DNA of 64,000 bases from Pelobates cultripes (Eukaryota > Chordata > Amphibia > Anura > Pelobatidae): NCBI GenBank assembly GCA_933207985.1, contig OW240916.1, positions 296,558,080 to 296,622,079 of the forward strand, given 5' to 3'. The notes beneath the pieces are model-generated. The model had not been told where the DNA came from and made no database searches. It saw only the letters and a program-made list of their open reading frames with translations. Position numbers and translations under genes: made by a program. How positions within the stretch are numbered: position 1 is the stretch's first letter; each line of letters opens with the position of its first letter. Positions 23,211 to 34,003 of this stretch are shown here, in pieces.

Positions 23211-24785
23211 ACCTCCATTTGATTGGAGGAGTATAGCACTGACTGCACATGCACTTTTCATCCTCAATATTCCTCTGAGAAGGATTAGATTGGACAAAAG
23301 AAAAGAGTCAAAGAGTGATATCACAGGAGTCAGATTGTGATTGACATTTCTGTAATAACCAAATGTATGTGGGATAAATATCAAACTTAATTTAATTAGT
23401 ACGAAATCAGGGTGAAATTATTTCAACGAATAAAAATAAATAGCTGGTTTTCAAAATATTATTGAAGATATAACTAAATATATTGTAGACCTTAAAAAAA
23501 GATTTCAGAGGAAAAATAAGAAAGTTTATGGAAAGTAATACGGGAATTGGACATCTCTAAGACAATATGATAAATACAGCTTCATTAAAAAAGAATGCAA
23601 ATTGAAATTACTTTACAATTTAATGGTGTTTAGCAGTGTTTCCTAAAATTCCCTGCAGTCATCTTCAGAAGAAATAGAGATGGGTTTTAACTTATACTAG
23701 GAAAGCGATAACTGTTATATCCCTTGTGATTTGCTAACACTTATTTTCAACACCAACAATTTACAAGTCACTGGGGGTGTCCTTGCAATCTCAGAACATG
23801 CCAGGTTCTTGGGAAGAAGATAGCTGGACCTCCGGGATTCTTAACACATGATATATTGTTACCTCCTTAGTCTGGAACCCAACATATGAACAAGATCCTT
23901 CATCGGAAACAACTTGTTATATTGGATTTGAGCTTATTTTCCCAGTGTAAAATCTGTACAAGCTTCAAATAACATCAAACGTCAAGTGAAATGAAACAGT
24001 TGTCTTCTTCTCATTTATAACCAAAGTAGTTCTGTGTGTGTATCCACTCTTAGGACTTCTTTGCATGTTCAAATAGTTCTCATTAGAGTGGTTTATATAC
24101 GGTACATTTCTATAATTTTCCCAATAGGGAAATAATCCGAAGATCTGAGCAAACACTGCCTAAAACCAAATGTAACTTTAATGCAATACTGTGAATCAGA
24201 AACCCTACAATGTAGATTAAAGAAATCCATCAAAGCACAAAGCTGGACCGGTCCAACTGTTATTAAAGCAACAGTTGTCTCATAACATGAGTTTTTAATG
24301 TACAGTATCTTTTATTTTACTCCATACAGTTACTTTTATGGTTTATACCAGTAATCTATCACCACCCTTTTAGAAAACATTACTACAATCTATGCAATAC
24401 CTGCACAACATACAGCCAAGGGATTTCATGAGGCCCACACACTAAAAGGACCGATTGGGTGGCCCATGTACTTGGGGCCACCCGGTGGGCATGTGTCAGC
24501 AGGGTCCCGGTCGAGTGCTTTAAACCCTTTAACAATGTGACCCGGCTGCCGCTTACTTCCTCCCAGACAGACTGGAGCCGCATGGGGGGTGGGAGGCAGT
24601 GAGGAGGGGGGTTGGGCCCGAAGAGAGAGACAGAAGGAAAAGCTGAAAAGAAGGCAAGAGAGGAGGGACGCAGACTGGAAAAGCTAGCCACTTACTCCCA
24701 ACAGCCTCAGTCTGCAGACTTGACACCAGGGAAGTCACTTTCCAGCCCCTAACAGGTAGGAAACTGGAAAATATCTGTATGTCTA

Positions 24786-25570
24786 TCAGTGTGTGTATGT
24801 GTCATTGTGCGTGTGTGTGTGTATCAGTATGTCTGTCAGTGTGTATGTGTGTCTGTGTATATGTATGTCTGTCAGTGTCTGCATGTGTATTTGTATGTCT
24901 TTCAGTGTTTGTATGTATGTATCTGTATGTCTGTGTGTATCTGTATGACTTTTAGTGTGTGTGTCTGTGTGTATCTGCATGTCTGTGTGTGTATCAATAT
25001 GTCTGTCAGTGTCTGTGTATCTGTCAGTGTGTGTATCAATATGTCTGTCCGTGTCTGTGTGTGTATCTGAATGTCTGTCAGTATGTGTGTGTATCTGTAT
25101 GTCTGTCAGTGTGTGTGTCTGTGTGTATCTGTGTGTCTGTGTTTGTATCTGTATGTCTGTCAGTGTGTGTGTATCTGCATATATGTCAATGTGTTTATCT
25201 GTATGTCTGTCCGTGTGTGTGTGTGTGTATCTGTATGTATGTCAACGTGTGTCTGTATGTCTGTATGTCTGTCCGTGTGTGTGTGTATCTGTATGTCAGT
25301 GTGTATCTGTTTGTCTGTTAGTGTGTTGTCTGTTTATCTGTATGCCTGTTAGTGTGTACGTTTTTGTATCTGTATGTGTGTCAGTGTGTGTGTGTGTGTG
25401 TGTCTGTATGTGCATGTGTATGCCTGTCAGTGTGTGTGTGTGTGTCTGTATGTGTATCTGTATGCCTGTCAGTGTATGTGTCTGTGTATCTGTATGTCTG
25501 TAAGTGTATGTGTCTGTGTGTGTATCTGTATGTCTGTCCATGTGTGTGTTTATCTGTATTTTTATATGTC
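24786..25570. repeat. GT-rich variable minisatellite
   Basis: About 780 bp of imperfect units of the kind TGTGTGTATCTGTATGTCTG with TCAGTGTG spacers. The long open frames here on both strands are artefacts of the repeat (CVCVS and THTDT strings) and not genes. The GC-rich flank 24390-24770 may belong to the same composite repeat, but I could not define termini. Confidence 0.9.
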
Positions 25571-25988
25571 ATTTTATACCTTTACTTAGAAAGTGAGGCA
25601 CTAAAAACCTATCTGTGACCCGCAGAGGTTTAGCATTTTTAAATGTTGTCTCCTACCTACTGCCAGGCTGTGCAGATTTTACATATGCATTGGGTGCATC
25701 CTAGCATATTGTGCATACCAGTGGATAATTGTATAAAGTGACAGAACTTTTGAAGCCTCTGTAAAACACAATTTAGGAAAAAAAACACTGGAATTTACTC
25801 ATACATTATTTTGAAAACACACTTAGCCTGCCATTGCATCAATGTAACCCTGATGTGACAGGTTAAGTCGTATTTTTATACTGGAAATCTTTTAATTATA
25901 AGCTTTTCCTGCAAATCAGCGTACTTAAGAGATTAATCAGCGCACTATATCATTTTATTTCTAAATGGTAACTCCTTTCTTGTCATAC

Positions 25989-26136
25989 CTCAGATTTCAG
26001 CCTTTCAATTTCAGTATCTTGATCCTCAAGCTGTTGACGCAGTTGATTTGCAGCAATTTTCTCAGTTTCGACAATTTGCACTAGATGAATATACTTCTGC
26101 ATTAATACCTCTCTCTCAATTAGGATATCTGAATAG
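25989..26136 (-). CDS. RASGRF2: RASGRF2 exon 3: coiled coil after PH1
   Basis: On the minus strand 148 bp give the last base of a split Ser codon (AG|C) and then 49 codons: [49 protein letters not shown]. The heptad-like spacing of Leu, Ile and Val with charged residues marks the coiled coil between PH1 and the IQ motif, which helps membrane recruitment and protein contacts in RasGRF proteins. The acceptor is GTGTTTTAG above 26136 and the donor GTATGA below 25989. The sequence follows mammalian RASGRF2 closely, with minor changes (AANQLRQQ for ATNQLRHQ). Confidence 0.97.
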
Positions 26137-26348
26137 CTAAAACACAAAGTAGGCAGTTTAAGTTTAGGTAGTTACGCTCCCAAAGAGCTGATTAGCATAA
26201 TTGGTTTAGATACTTAAATAATAACTAACTTTTTAACAGTAGTTTAGAAATATCTCCTTGAGGCTCACAATATGTTGTTTTTTGTTTTTTTCTTCCTATT
26301 TATTGGTTGGTTGTTTGTTTTTGTCTTTTCTTTTCAATGTTAAATGTG

Positions 26349-27303
26349 TGACTACACTTAGTAAGAGACAGCATCCTGCTCCTTCTGACTGCACTTACTA
26401 AGAGACAGCATCCTGCTCCTTCTGACTGCACTTAGTAAGAGACAGCATCCTGCTCCTTCTGACTGCACTTACTAAGAGACAGCATCCTGCTCCTTCTGAC
26501 TGCACTTACTAAGAGACAGCATCCTGCTCCTTCTGACTGCACTTACTAAGAGACAGCATCCTGCTCCTTCTGACTGCACTTAGTAAGAGACAGTATCCTG
26601 CTCCTTCTGACTGCACTTACTAAGAGACAGCATCCTGCTCCTTTTGACTGCACTTACTAAGAGACAGCATCCTGCTCCTTCTGACTGCACTTACTAAGAG
26701 ACAGCATCCTGCTCCTTCTGACTGCACTTACTAAGAGACAGCATCCTGCTCCTTCTGACTGCACTTACTAAGAGACAGCATCCTGCTCCTTCTGACTGCA
26801 CTTACTAAGAGACAGCATGCTGCTCCTTCTGACTGCACTTACTAAGAGATGGCATCCTGCTCCTGGTGACTGCACTTAGTAAGAGACAGCATCCTGCTCC
26901 TGGTGACTACACTTAGTAAGAGACAGCATCCTGCTCCTGGTGACTACACTTAGTAAGAGACAGCATCCTGCTCCTGGTGACTACACTTAGTAAGAGATGG
27001 CATCCTGCTCCTGGTGACTGCACTTAGTAAGAGACAGCATCCTGCTCGTGGTGACTACACTTAGTAAGAGACAGCATCCTGCTCCTTCTGACTGCACTTA
27101 CTAAGAGATGGCATCCTGCTCCTGGTGACTGCACTTAGTAAGAGACAGCATCCTGCTCCTGGTGACTACACTTAGTAAGAGACAGCATCCTGCTCCTGGT
27201 GACTACACTTAGTAAGAGACAGCATCCTGCTCCTGGTGACTGCACTTAGTAAGAGACAGTATCTTGCTCCTGGTGACTACACTTAGTAAGAGACAGCACC
27301 CTG
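26349..27303. repeat. 37-bp minisatellite, about 26 copies
   Basis: Unit (plus strand) built from ACTTASTAAGAGACAGC and ATCCTGCTCC with a variable tail CTTCTGACTGC or CTGGTGACTAC. Two blocks exist: mostly C-type units (CTTACTAAG) before about 26865 and mostly G-type (CTTAGTAAG) after it. I count 12 C-type and 14 G-type. The C and G types are reverse complements of each other in the 9-mer. A segment with GAGATGGC recurs 259 bp apart (26846, 27105), exactly 7 units, indicating higher-order duplication. Confidence 0.95.
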
Positions 27304-28120
27304 ACTTCATCTATTGAACTGTGACTTAAGACTGGGAAGGTTTGCTTTTATCCAGGTATTGGCATCTACCCTACCTGTTACACAAATTGTGTCTACATGT
27401 GTTCTGGAAATAAACCAAGCACTAGACTAGAGTAAGGGTCAGCAACATGGTGATTTTGCATAGTACACAAGGCTGCCACACACAAACAATATAACTGAAA
27501 ACCTGCACGACTCCATAACTGCGGATTGCTGAAACAGTTAGTCATAGAGAATCATTGAATACAATTCATTCCTAGCCGCATTGCTACCGTGTTCATTTAA
27601 TCCTATCTTTATACCGTTATATAAATCTAGCAAATAGCCTCCAAGGACCAGTTATGGGCAATTCATTTAAATCAGTAATAAAAGCCCTTTGTCCACCATC
27701 ATGTGAAGACCCAACATAAGACAAGCATTATATCTTTCAGAGGTCCTATAATTCTATAGCCCACAGTTCTAATTACTGGCAGTTAAGCTTTGACGAGACA
27801 GGTTTATACAACTGAACTCAACCTATATATAAATACAATCCCTTTCTGAAGCATCCTAATAAACTGGGCCAACAGTGACATATTCACACCATTTATTTTA
27901 AAAGATCAGTAGACTGAAGACTGTGACCCAAAACTAGGATTCTCTTAAACTCATTTTGTTGTTATGGAACATTTTGGGGACGCTGACACTACTGAAGTAT
28001 AATGTGAATCCAGTATAGAGTTCTAATGAGCTTTAAGATGACGGCCAGGATTTAAAACGGTGTGATAAATATTCATATTCTCTGCCATATTTTGAAAACT
28101 CAGAGTTCTATGATGATTAT

Positions 28121-28490
28121 TAGACTTGTACATTTGGTTTCAAACTAATTTAAATTTTTCTGAAATTTGGGTGATCAGCGATTCGTCTGAAATTTTTTAC
28201 TGCTTCTTTCTATTGGTCTCTTCTTCTCATTCTGCGTACCAAAAGGCGTGAAAATGCATCTATCAGTGTACTGCAAAACATATATATTGTAGTGTACTGA
28301 TTGGCCAATTTTAACACTATTTTGGTTCCTCTTAATTGTTTTTCCTGAAAAAATTTCATGGATGAAATTTGTCAGAACCAAAACACTACATGGACAACTC
28401 AAAAAAAATTGACTGAAACATCTATTTTTTACTTTTACCCCGGAAGAATCAATTCAGGCAAACCAAGTGTTTTTGTTGCGCACAAGTCTA
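28121..28490. mobile_element. hAT-like element beside the exon 2 donor
   Basis: Termini TAGACTTGT and ACAAGTCTA are inverted. Both sides carry the 8-bp duplication ATGATTAT (28113-28120 and 28491-28498), as made by hAT transposases. It is 370 bp and non-coding. The right duplication ends only 31 bp from the exon 2 splice donor. Confidence 0.75.
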
Positions 28491-28529
28491 ATGATTATTA
28501 CATCTCCAGCTCAGCACTGGTCTTCTTAC

Positions 28530-28636
28530 CTCGCCTGGTGTATAGCTTCCACCCATTCGTCACGGTCAGACTCCTCCTCACATCGTAACTCCAAGGGTTT
28601 CTGACCTTCATGGCCAAAGGTAACAGTGAAATAATG
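28530..28636 (-). CDS. RASGRF2: RASGRF2 exon 2: C-terminal part of PH1 domain
   Basis: On the minus strand 107 bp encode 35 residues plus AG of a split Ser: [18 protein letters not shown], then [17 protein letters not shown]. This is the last strands and the C-terminal helix of the first pleckstrin-homology domain. The Trp of DEWVEAI is the near-invariant PH helix Trp. By memory of the human protein it corresponds to roughly residues 97-132 of about 1237. The acceptor is TTCCACAG above 28636 and the donor GTAAGA below 28530; AG joins C of exon 3 to give Ser. [15 protein letters not shown] separates it from RASGRF1 (NHENQKALELRTEDA as I recall). Most upstream exon seen. Confidence 0.96.
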
Positions 28637-29056
28637 CTGTGGAAAAGATCCAGTGTTAACCGTCAATATATTGTGTTAACATAACCACACTTTATTAAGA
28701 CAATTACCTTTACCTTAAATGGTATCTGTCATCACTATTTTAACGTGTGTTCTTTTGATAGAACATAATATCCTGTTAATACATTGTTCTAGAAGTTTTG
28801 CAAGAAAATGGGAGAAAAACATAGGTCTTTCTCCCACGTGTCTGTCAAATATTCGCCATAGACTCTATGCAAAATAATTGAATGACAAGGGAGAGCAGAA
28901 GAGACTGCCCACAGGTTTTGACGTCTTTGCTTTAGACATCCTTTGAAATCTTGATGGGGTGGAGAGGAGTTCTAGAACTTCACTGTGTACATCTGCAATG
29001 CTCGACAGACTCCAATAACAAGTTTATGTGCACATTTAAATAACTTGAACTACGTC

Positions 29057-29208
29057 AAGGTTATTCGCTAAAGGGAGAATTCAAAGTTAATTTCAAATTT
29101 AAGGTTAAAATATCCAAACTGGGAAATATTCTCCAAGTCAGCTGCGCTTATAGTGTGCTGCTCTTGCCTTTGAAATACTCCTAGAATTCTCACTTTAGTG
29201 AATAACCC
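29057..29208. mobile_element. Short TIR element (GGTTATTC family)
   Basis: Starts AGGTTATTCGCTAAAG and ends CTTTAGTGAATAACC; the inverted ends match over about 14 bp. Interior words (TTTGAAAT, AATTCTC) match the pair at 5728-6037, so it is a family member. Confidence 0.6.
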
Positions 29209-29444
29209 TAATAAAAAATTCCACACCGAACAATTTTGTTTTGGATGCAAATTTTCGAATCGACTTTCTTCGATTCACCAAGTTCCATCTACCAAGTTTG
29301 GGCAACCTGCCAAAGGTTTCAGTTTCCTAAAGGACTGGCTACACTTACTGATATAGTAAAAGCAGAGAGCCCTGTAATTAGGATATAAAAAAAATATCTT
29401 TATATGAGTTTTGGAACTCTGCCCTAATTTCTTGTTTTTCTTAA

Positions 29445-29960
29445 AGGAACACTATAGTGTTAGACATACAACATTGTATTCACAACACTATACTGCCATC
29501 TGTCCCTGCACCCCACTCCCAACATCCCCGCACCCCTTGGTGGATAAAGGGTTAAACACCCTCTAATTACTTACCTGATTTCAGTGCCGATGTTGTCCTC
29601 CGCTGACGTCAGCCGATGGGGGGAACTTAAAGGACACGTGCCATGTGATCAATAGGCTTTCGCCATGGGAAAGCATTACTCAGTGCTTTCCTATGGGGCA
29701 TTTGAAGATGCTGGACGTCCTTGTGCAAAGCTTGAGTATGTCCAGCGTCATTTCACGTAGTCAAACTCCATGTAAATGCTGGAAGCGCATCTAGTGGCTG
29801 CTTGGTACACAGCTACTAGACGCAATCTAAACACTGCAATGTAAACTTTGCAGTTTCTCTAAAACTGCAATTCTTTACACTGCAGGGTTAAGAGAATAGG
29901 GACAATGTACCCAGACCACCACAATGAGATGAAGTGGCCTGGATGCCTATAGTGTGACTT
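29445..29960. mobile_element. TTAA-family hairpin element, 516 bp
   Basis: Flanked by TTAA at 29441-29444 and 29961-29964. Starts AGGAACACTATAGTG; the right end has CCTATAGTGTGACTT. Internal hairpins include CATGGGAAAGCATT against AGTGCTTTCCTATG (about 29663-29695) and, near 29838-29881, a long imperfect stem whose apex read on the minus strand is AGA. Non-coding. Confidence 0.75.
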
Positions 29961-30451
29961 TTAATCTTTGTTTCCATCGACATGACAATGTTGTATGACT
30001 TTGTTTAATAATAAAGGGAACATTACATTTAAATTTTAAATGACATAACACCGATTTGAATGAATTTCAATCCGTAATTAAAATATCATCTATATGGTGG
30101 CACTTGAGAAAAATCTGGAGCTATTAGTGTAGCCATTGCAGAGCATGGAGACCTTCAAACTATACAGAGCATGGAAAAATATATTATATATGAACATGGT
30201 ATACTTCTCTGAGAGGCTTCACTACCACATCATTCATCCAAATCTGTCCATCCTGGGATAGTAATAATGTTGAAAGCACAAAGAAGAAGGTTAAAGTAAT
30301 GGGAGTACGTTCCAAGTAGTCAGTGAAGCTGGATGAGATGGAAAAGTCCCAGTGGGGGGCATAAACATATTTTTTGATCTGTGATTTATGTTACAGGAAA
30401 ACCTATGTTACTCAGCACCATGACACTTCAAACTACACCATCAACTAACAA

Positions 30452-30540
30452 TATTTTTATTATTATTATATTTATTATTACCCGCATTTATAAAGTGCGA
30501 ACATTTTCCACAATGCTGTAGAATTTGGGGGAGGAACGGG
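30452..30540 (-). mobile_element. L2-type LINE tail fragment
   Basis: An (ATT)n-rich tract (30452-30480) is followed by a phrase with TTTATAAAGTGCG and CACAATGCTGTAG, a variant of the tail sequence at about 15970-16010. Short and diverged. Confidence 0.4.
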
Positions 30541-30542
30541 GG

Positions 30543-30900
30543 AAGTGCAGAGGGGGACCTTATAGTTACCAGAACAACTGCATTTTGTTGTAAACACTGC
30601 TTTTTAAGAGAAAAGGAAGTAATTACATTGTTCCCTAGTAACACCTCTAGTCGCCACTCCTCAGACGGCCACTAGAGGTTCTTCCTGGTTCAGTGCTGCA
30701 CATTGTGTAGCACTGATATTCAGTGTCTCCATGCAGAGCATCTCATTGAGGAGATGCTGATTGTCCAGAGTGGAGTTTGGTTCCGCCCCCACCCACCTCT
30801 TGGCTGAGAGTAACAGAATTGACAATCTCAGCAAACTGAATGTTTTTCTATGGGAAGGTGGATCGGGGGGGAGGGGGGAGGGTCAGTACCAGTGCACCCA
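30543..30900. mobile_element. TTAA-family element, diverged
   Basis: Shares with 18890-19152 and 48893-49065 the sequence CTAGTAACACCTCTAGTCGCCACTCC-like middle (in pieces), GGCCACTAGAGGTTCTTCC, and GACAATCTCAGC. An imperfect stem with AGA near the apex lies at about 30588-30628. Both ends are worn and no TTAA pair was found. Confidence 0.5.
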
Positions 30901-31144
30901 TGCGTCACAGTAAAATAAATTGAGATTTAATATATTTAGGGGAGGCCAGGACATGTATGTCCCTGTGATCTCTTAGGATACGATTCCTCACAATATACAA
31001 TGTCAGTCATGTCATGTATTTTAGTTTTTAATGCACCCATCACACAATATTGGATATAAATAAAAACATTGTCTAAGTACAGGATTAATGTTTCAATAAG
31101 GAAACCCAGGTTCGCATCCCAGTAAAACCACCTCACCAGTTAGG

Positions 31145-31845
31145 GTTCTAATGATATGTAGATATAAGATATAAGAAAGATGATCAGAACAGCTAACCAG
31201 ACTACCAGACTGGATTTCTAAATATCACTGGAAAACTGCCACCAGACAGTATACTAGCTGCAGTTAATGGGGCTCTTTCCACAATTACAACCAACACCAT
31301 CACAGAGACCAACAATCTCATATATGCCACAGCATAAGTTGTCCTATAAGCTGAAGGAGAAACAATGCCCACCATGGAGACTAAGATATAAAGCCAACAT
31401 AAAGGCAACACAGAAGGAGGTTAGTAAGCTGGATCAACTTCACAGAGATGGAAAGATTAAGGATAGATCCTAGTTATTGAGGAAATAAAAGGATATGTCC
31501 ATACCAGAGACACTGGAAACAGCTAAGCAAAGACTGACAGCACTGGCCACCAGAATGAGCAGATACACCATAGAAGGAGAGGCTAAGAGAATAAATGCCT
31601 TGTTTGAAGAATCATCCAATGTGTATGCGCATGGTAACCACAGCATATCCCCCCAAGACAGACCCACAGCAGACTGAACACTACACAAATAAAATCACAT
31701 AACACCAAGGCCCAGTGGCTTCTAGACCTGAAAGTCGACCACTGCATGCTCCCAGAACAGGAACCAGTCACCTTCACATAACAATGAGTAGCCCACATGA
31801 AGAGTTGGTCAGCCCCAGGACCTGACACCTACTGGGTAAATAAAC
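31145..31845 (+). mobile_element. R2/HERO-like non-LTR retrotransposon fragment
   Basis: Plus-strand reading frames give LKEKQCPPWRLRYKANIKAT then QKEVSKLDQLHRDGKIKDRS at about 31351-31470, followed by PETLETAKQRLTALATRMSR and EGEAKRINALFEESSNVYAH at 31501-31640. These resemble the region before the reverse transcriptase in R2-group elements (HERO or related) of fish, molluscs and cnidarians: PPWKRRLQ.KI.., and MAKQRLTALATRLKRYTREG. The frame then decays and the RT itself is absent. Family placement rests on memory of these motifs. Confidence 0.5.
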
Positions 31846-33680
31846 TAACAATGGAACATCTGTATGTGGAGAGAGCGTGTATAAACATATATATTTAGTG
31901 AAAGATTGTATCTTGTATGGAACATATTACTGCAGAAGGACTATATGTAAAACGTCTGTGTGAAATAAAGGAAAGGTTATGATTAGGCCTGGGGTTAAGG
32001 TTCCTTTAACCTCAGGGTAGCACTGGATAACAAATGTCCTGGCTGCCAATCACTGGAGAAGAAGTAGCAGATTATTACAGTGATCATCCTTAATTCAGTC
32101 TACTCTGTTACCGATAGGCTAGGAAAGAGGCTGGGGAAAAACAGTGTAAATCTGTCTGCAATCATATTATTGGTAGGACTAAATTAACGGCAAATGGTAC
32201 CTGCTACTCAGGAGTGGAGCTTTCTGTTGTGGGACTGAATGGCTAATGGACCAAACTGGGCATCATAACGACATCATCTCTATGAAGTCATTATGGCATC
32301 TCAAGGTCCTGGGCACCATTTTGTCCTATGAGGTTAAACCCTTTTTAAATGCTTTGACCCAAACTTTGTCCTCTTCATGGTTCCCGTATGCTTGATTCAT
32401 TTGCCTCCTCCTCCGGCACCCAATGCAAAAGCCTTTACCTTAGGCACTAGTGATAGCCTAGTGTATTGCAAACTGTGTGCTTATGCTAGAACAAGCAATA
32501 TACTTATATAAATATACTTATAATAATAGTAAATGTTAATCTTTTAACGTATGTCTGAGTGTAATTCATTTAATCAGTTACAGATGGTTAACCAGTTAGT
32601 AAATTAACTTGTTAATATCCAATACATTCTGTTTATCGATAAGGTGCGCTTTACAAGGTTGATATCTGTGAATGGTTATAACTGATAGTTAAGACAGCGT
32701 GAAAATACGACTTTCATTTCATGGCAACGTCCGGCTGAAATTAAACACAGGCTATTTTTTTCTGATGAGAAAAAAAAATGAAGGCAATTGACTGTAGAAA
32801 AATCGTGTTCTTTTAAGGATTATAATTTTTTTTTAATAAGTGGCATTTGAGTTTTTAGGATGTAGAAAGAGTGATTTCAATCAATCACCGCAGCTTGCAA
32901 TCTTGTTACATTGATTCACAATCACAATAGTGTGATGACCATTGAAAAACTCTGCAGGCGTGAGAAACTATCATTATTGAACAATGTCTCTGTACCGTTT
33001 AATACAGCATCTGCGATCATACCGCAGGAAATAAAAGATGGATTTATTATTATATAGTTTTACATATTTATAGATCTAGACTTCAGTGCCATCCTTTTAA
33101 CCAATAATTGCGCGTTGTGTAAATGGCTGATTGAAGAAGCTTATCAAAATGTATAAAATTTATCATTTTTAAAAATTATTCACCATTATATTTTAAAATA
33201 ATTAACTGGATTATAAACCAGTAAAAATGACCCAAAAGTCCTTTTGAATTCATAACCGCAGCAATACAGTATGTAAATAAAGCACTCGAAACAATTTAGA
33301 CAATTCCCAAATTCAAATACGCTTATTAACAGTTTACGTGAAATAAACTGTGGTAAACTATGTGGCAAAATAAAAATAGAAACAATAGTGTGATTTTCTG
33401 AGGTAAACTGAGGAGACAATCAGCAGTAATAACTAAAAGTAGATAAATGTCAGCGCTGTGCAATTGCCCCAAATAAGTGTTTGTGGGGAAGCTGGGTATT
33501 GAGATAAATGTGTAGGATTTCCACCTCCACAGCGGTGGTTTAGGAAATTAGGAGTATTCTGCGTAAACTTTGTATCCAAGAGCAGTGATCACAGTAACGT
33601 ATCTTCAAAGATACAAACCAAGCAAAGAAAGTGCAACACAGTTTATTAATATCATGTGAAAATAAAACTCAGAATCCTTT
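31846..33680. other. Intron 1 stretch without recognised elements
   Basis: No gene or repeat could be named. 32690-33060 has balanced composition, few simple repeats and no TIR-like structure, so it may be old unique sequence. Confidence 0.5.
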
Positions 33681-33684
33681 AATC

Positions 33685-33726
33685 CCTTAAGAACACATGA
33701 CATTAGTTTGGTCCTTAAGGGGTTAA
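33685..33726. repeat. Internally deleted copy of a CCTTAAGGGG-ended element
   Basis: CCCTTAAGAACACATGAC, then TTTGGTCCTTAAGGGG: short inverted ends resembling those of the large TTAA element at 50591-56304, with almost nothing between them. Confidence 0.4.
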
Positions 33727-33928
33727 AAAACTCATACACAATAAAAAGTTTTTTAAATCCTACTTTCCATCTAAGGATCCAAACAGAGTCTGGAATATGT
33801 AGCAGATAAGCAGTGTGCTCAAAGTATTACCACTCCATTGTTGCAGTAGAAATCTTGATCCAGCACCTCAAACCACTATAAATGAGTACAACTAAAATCT
33901 GTAAATAATAGGCGAGTTAGAATACCTA

Positions 33929-34003
33929 CCGTTGCCTGGATTTGAACTTGGAACCCTGGGGTTCAATGCCATGTCAGAGCATTGTGAGCCACAAAAGCAG
34001 CTA
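33929..34003 (-). repeat. tRNA-like sequence (SINE head or tRNA pseudogene)
   Basis: On the minus strand a 75-nt block has an A-box-like TGGCTCACAATG and, about 35 nt later, a B-box-like AGTTCAAATCC, spaced as in tRNA genes. The acceptor stem does not pair, so it is not a functional tRNA gene. The next 300 bp (34010-34300), rich in GATGGCCG(C/T) words, may be the SINE body or another element. Confidence 0.45.

Larger units (their letters stand above)
22658..25988 (-). other. RASGRF2: RASGRF2 intron 3 (3331 bp)
   Basis: Includes a partial TTAA-family copy (23051 to about 23210), a GC-richer stretch (24390-24770) and a large GT minisatellite (24786-25570). The remainder is AT-rich and unrecognised. 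Confidence 0.8.
26137..28529 (-). other. RASGRF2: RASGRF2 intron 2 (2393 bp)
   Basis: About 40% of this intron is the 37-bp minisatellite at 26349-27303 and another 15% is the hAT-like element at 28121-28490. The middle part, 27304-28110, appears unique and I recognise nothing in it. Confidence 0.85.

Noticed and set aside
24789..25618. Long overlapping ORFs with CVSVCVC or THTDTH strings on both strands
   Set aside because: They are translations of a GT/CA minisatellite; open in several frames only because the units lack stop codons.
26349..27303. CRISPR-like array of regular 37-bp repeats
   Set aside because: Units are head-to-tail without unique spacers and lie in a eukaryotic intron; this is a minisatellite.
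928..28636. RASGRF1 as an alternative identity
   Set aside because: Paralogue-specific residues in exons 2, 4, 5 and 7 ([44 protein letters not shown]) agree with RASGRF2 as remembered.
31090..31140. Possible tRNA B box (GGTTCGCATCCCAG)
   Set aside because: No A box or stem pairing at the right distance was found.
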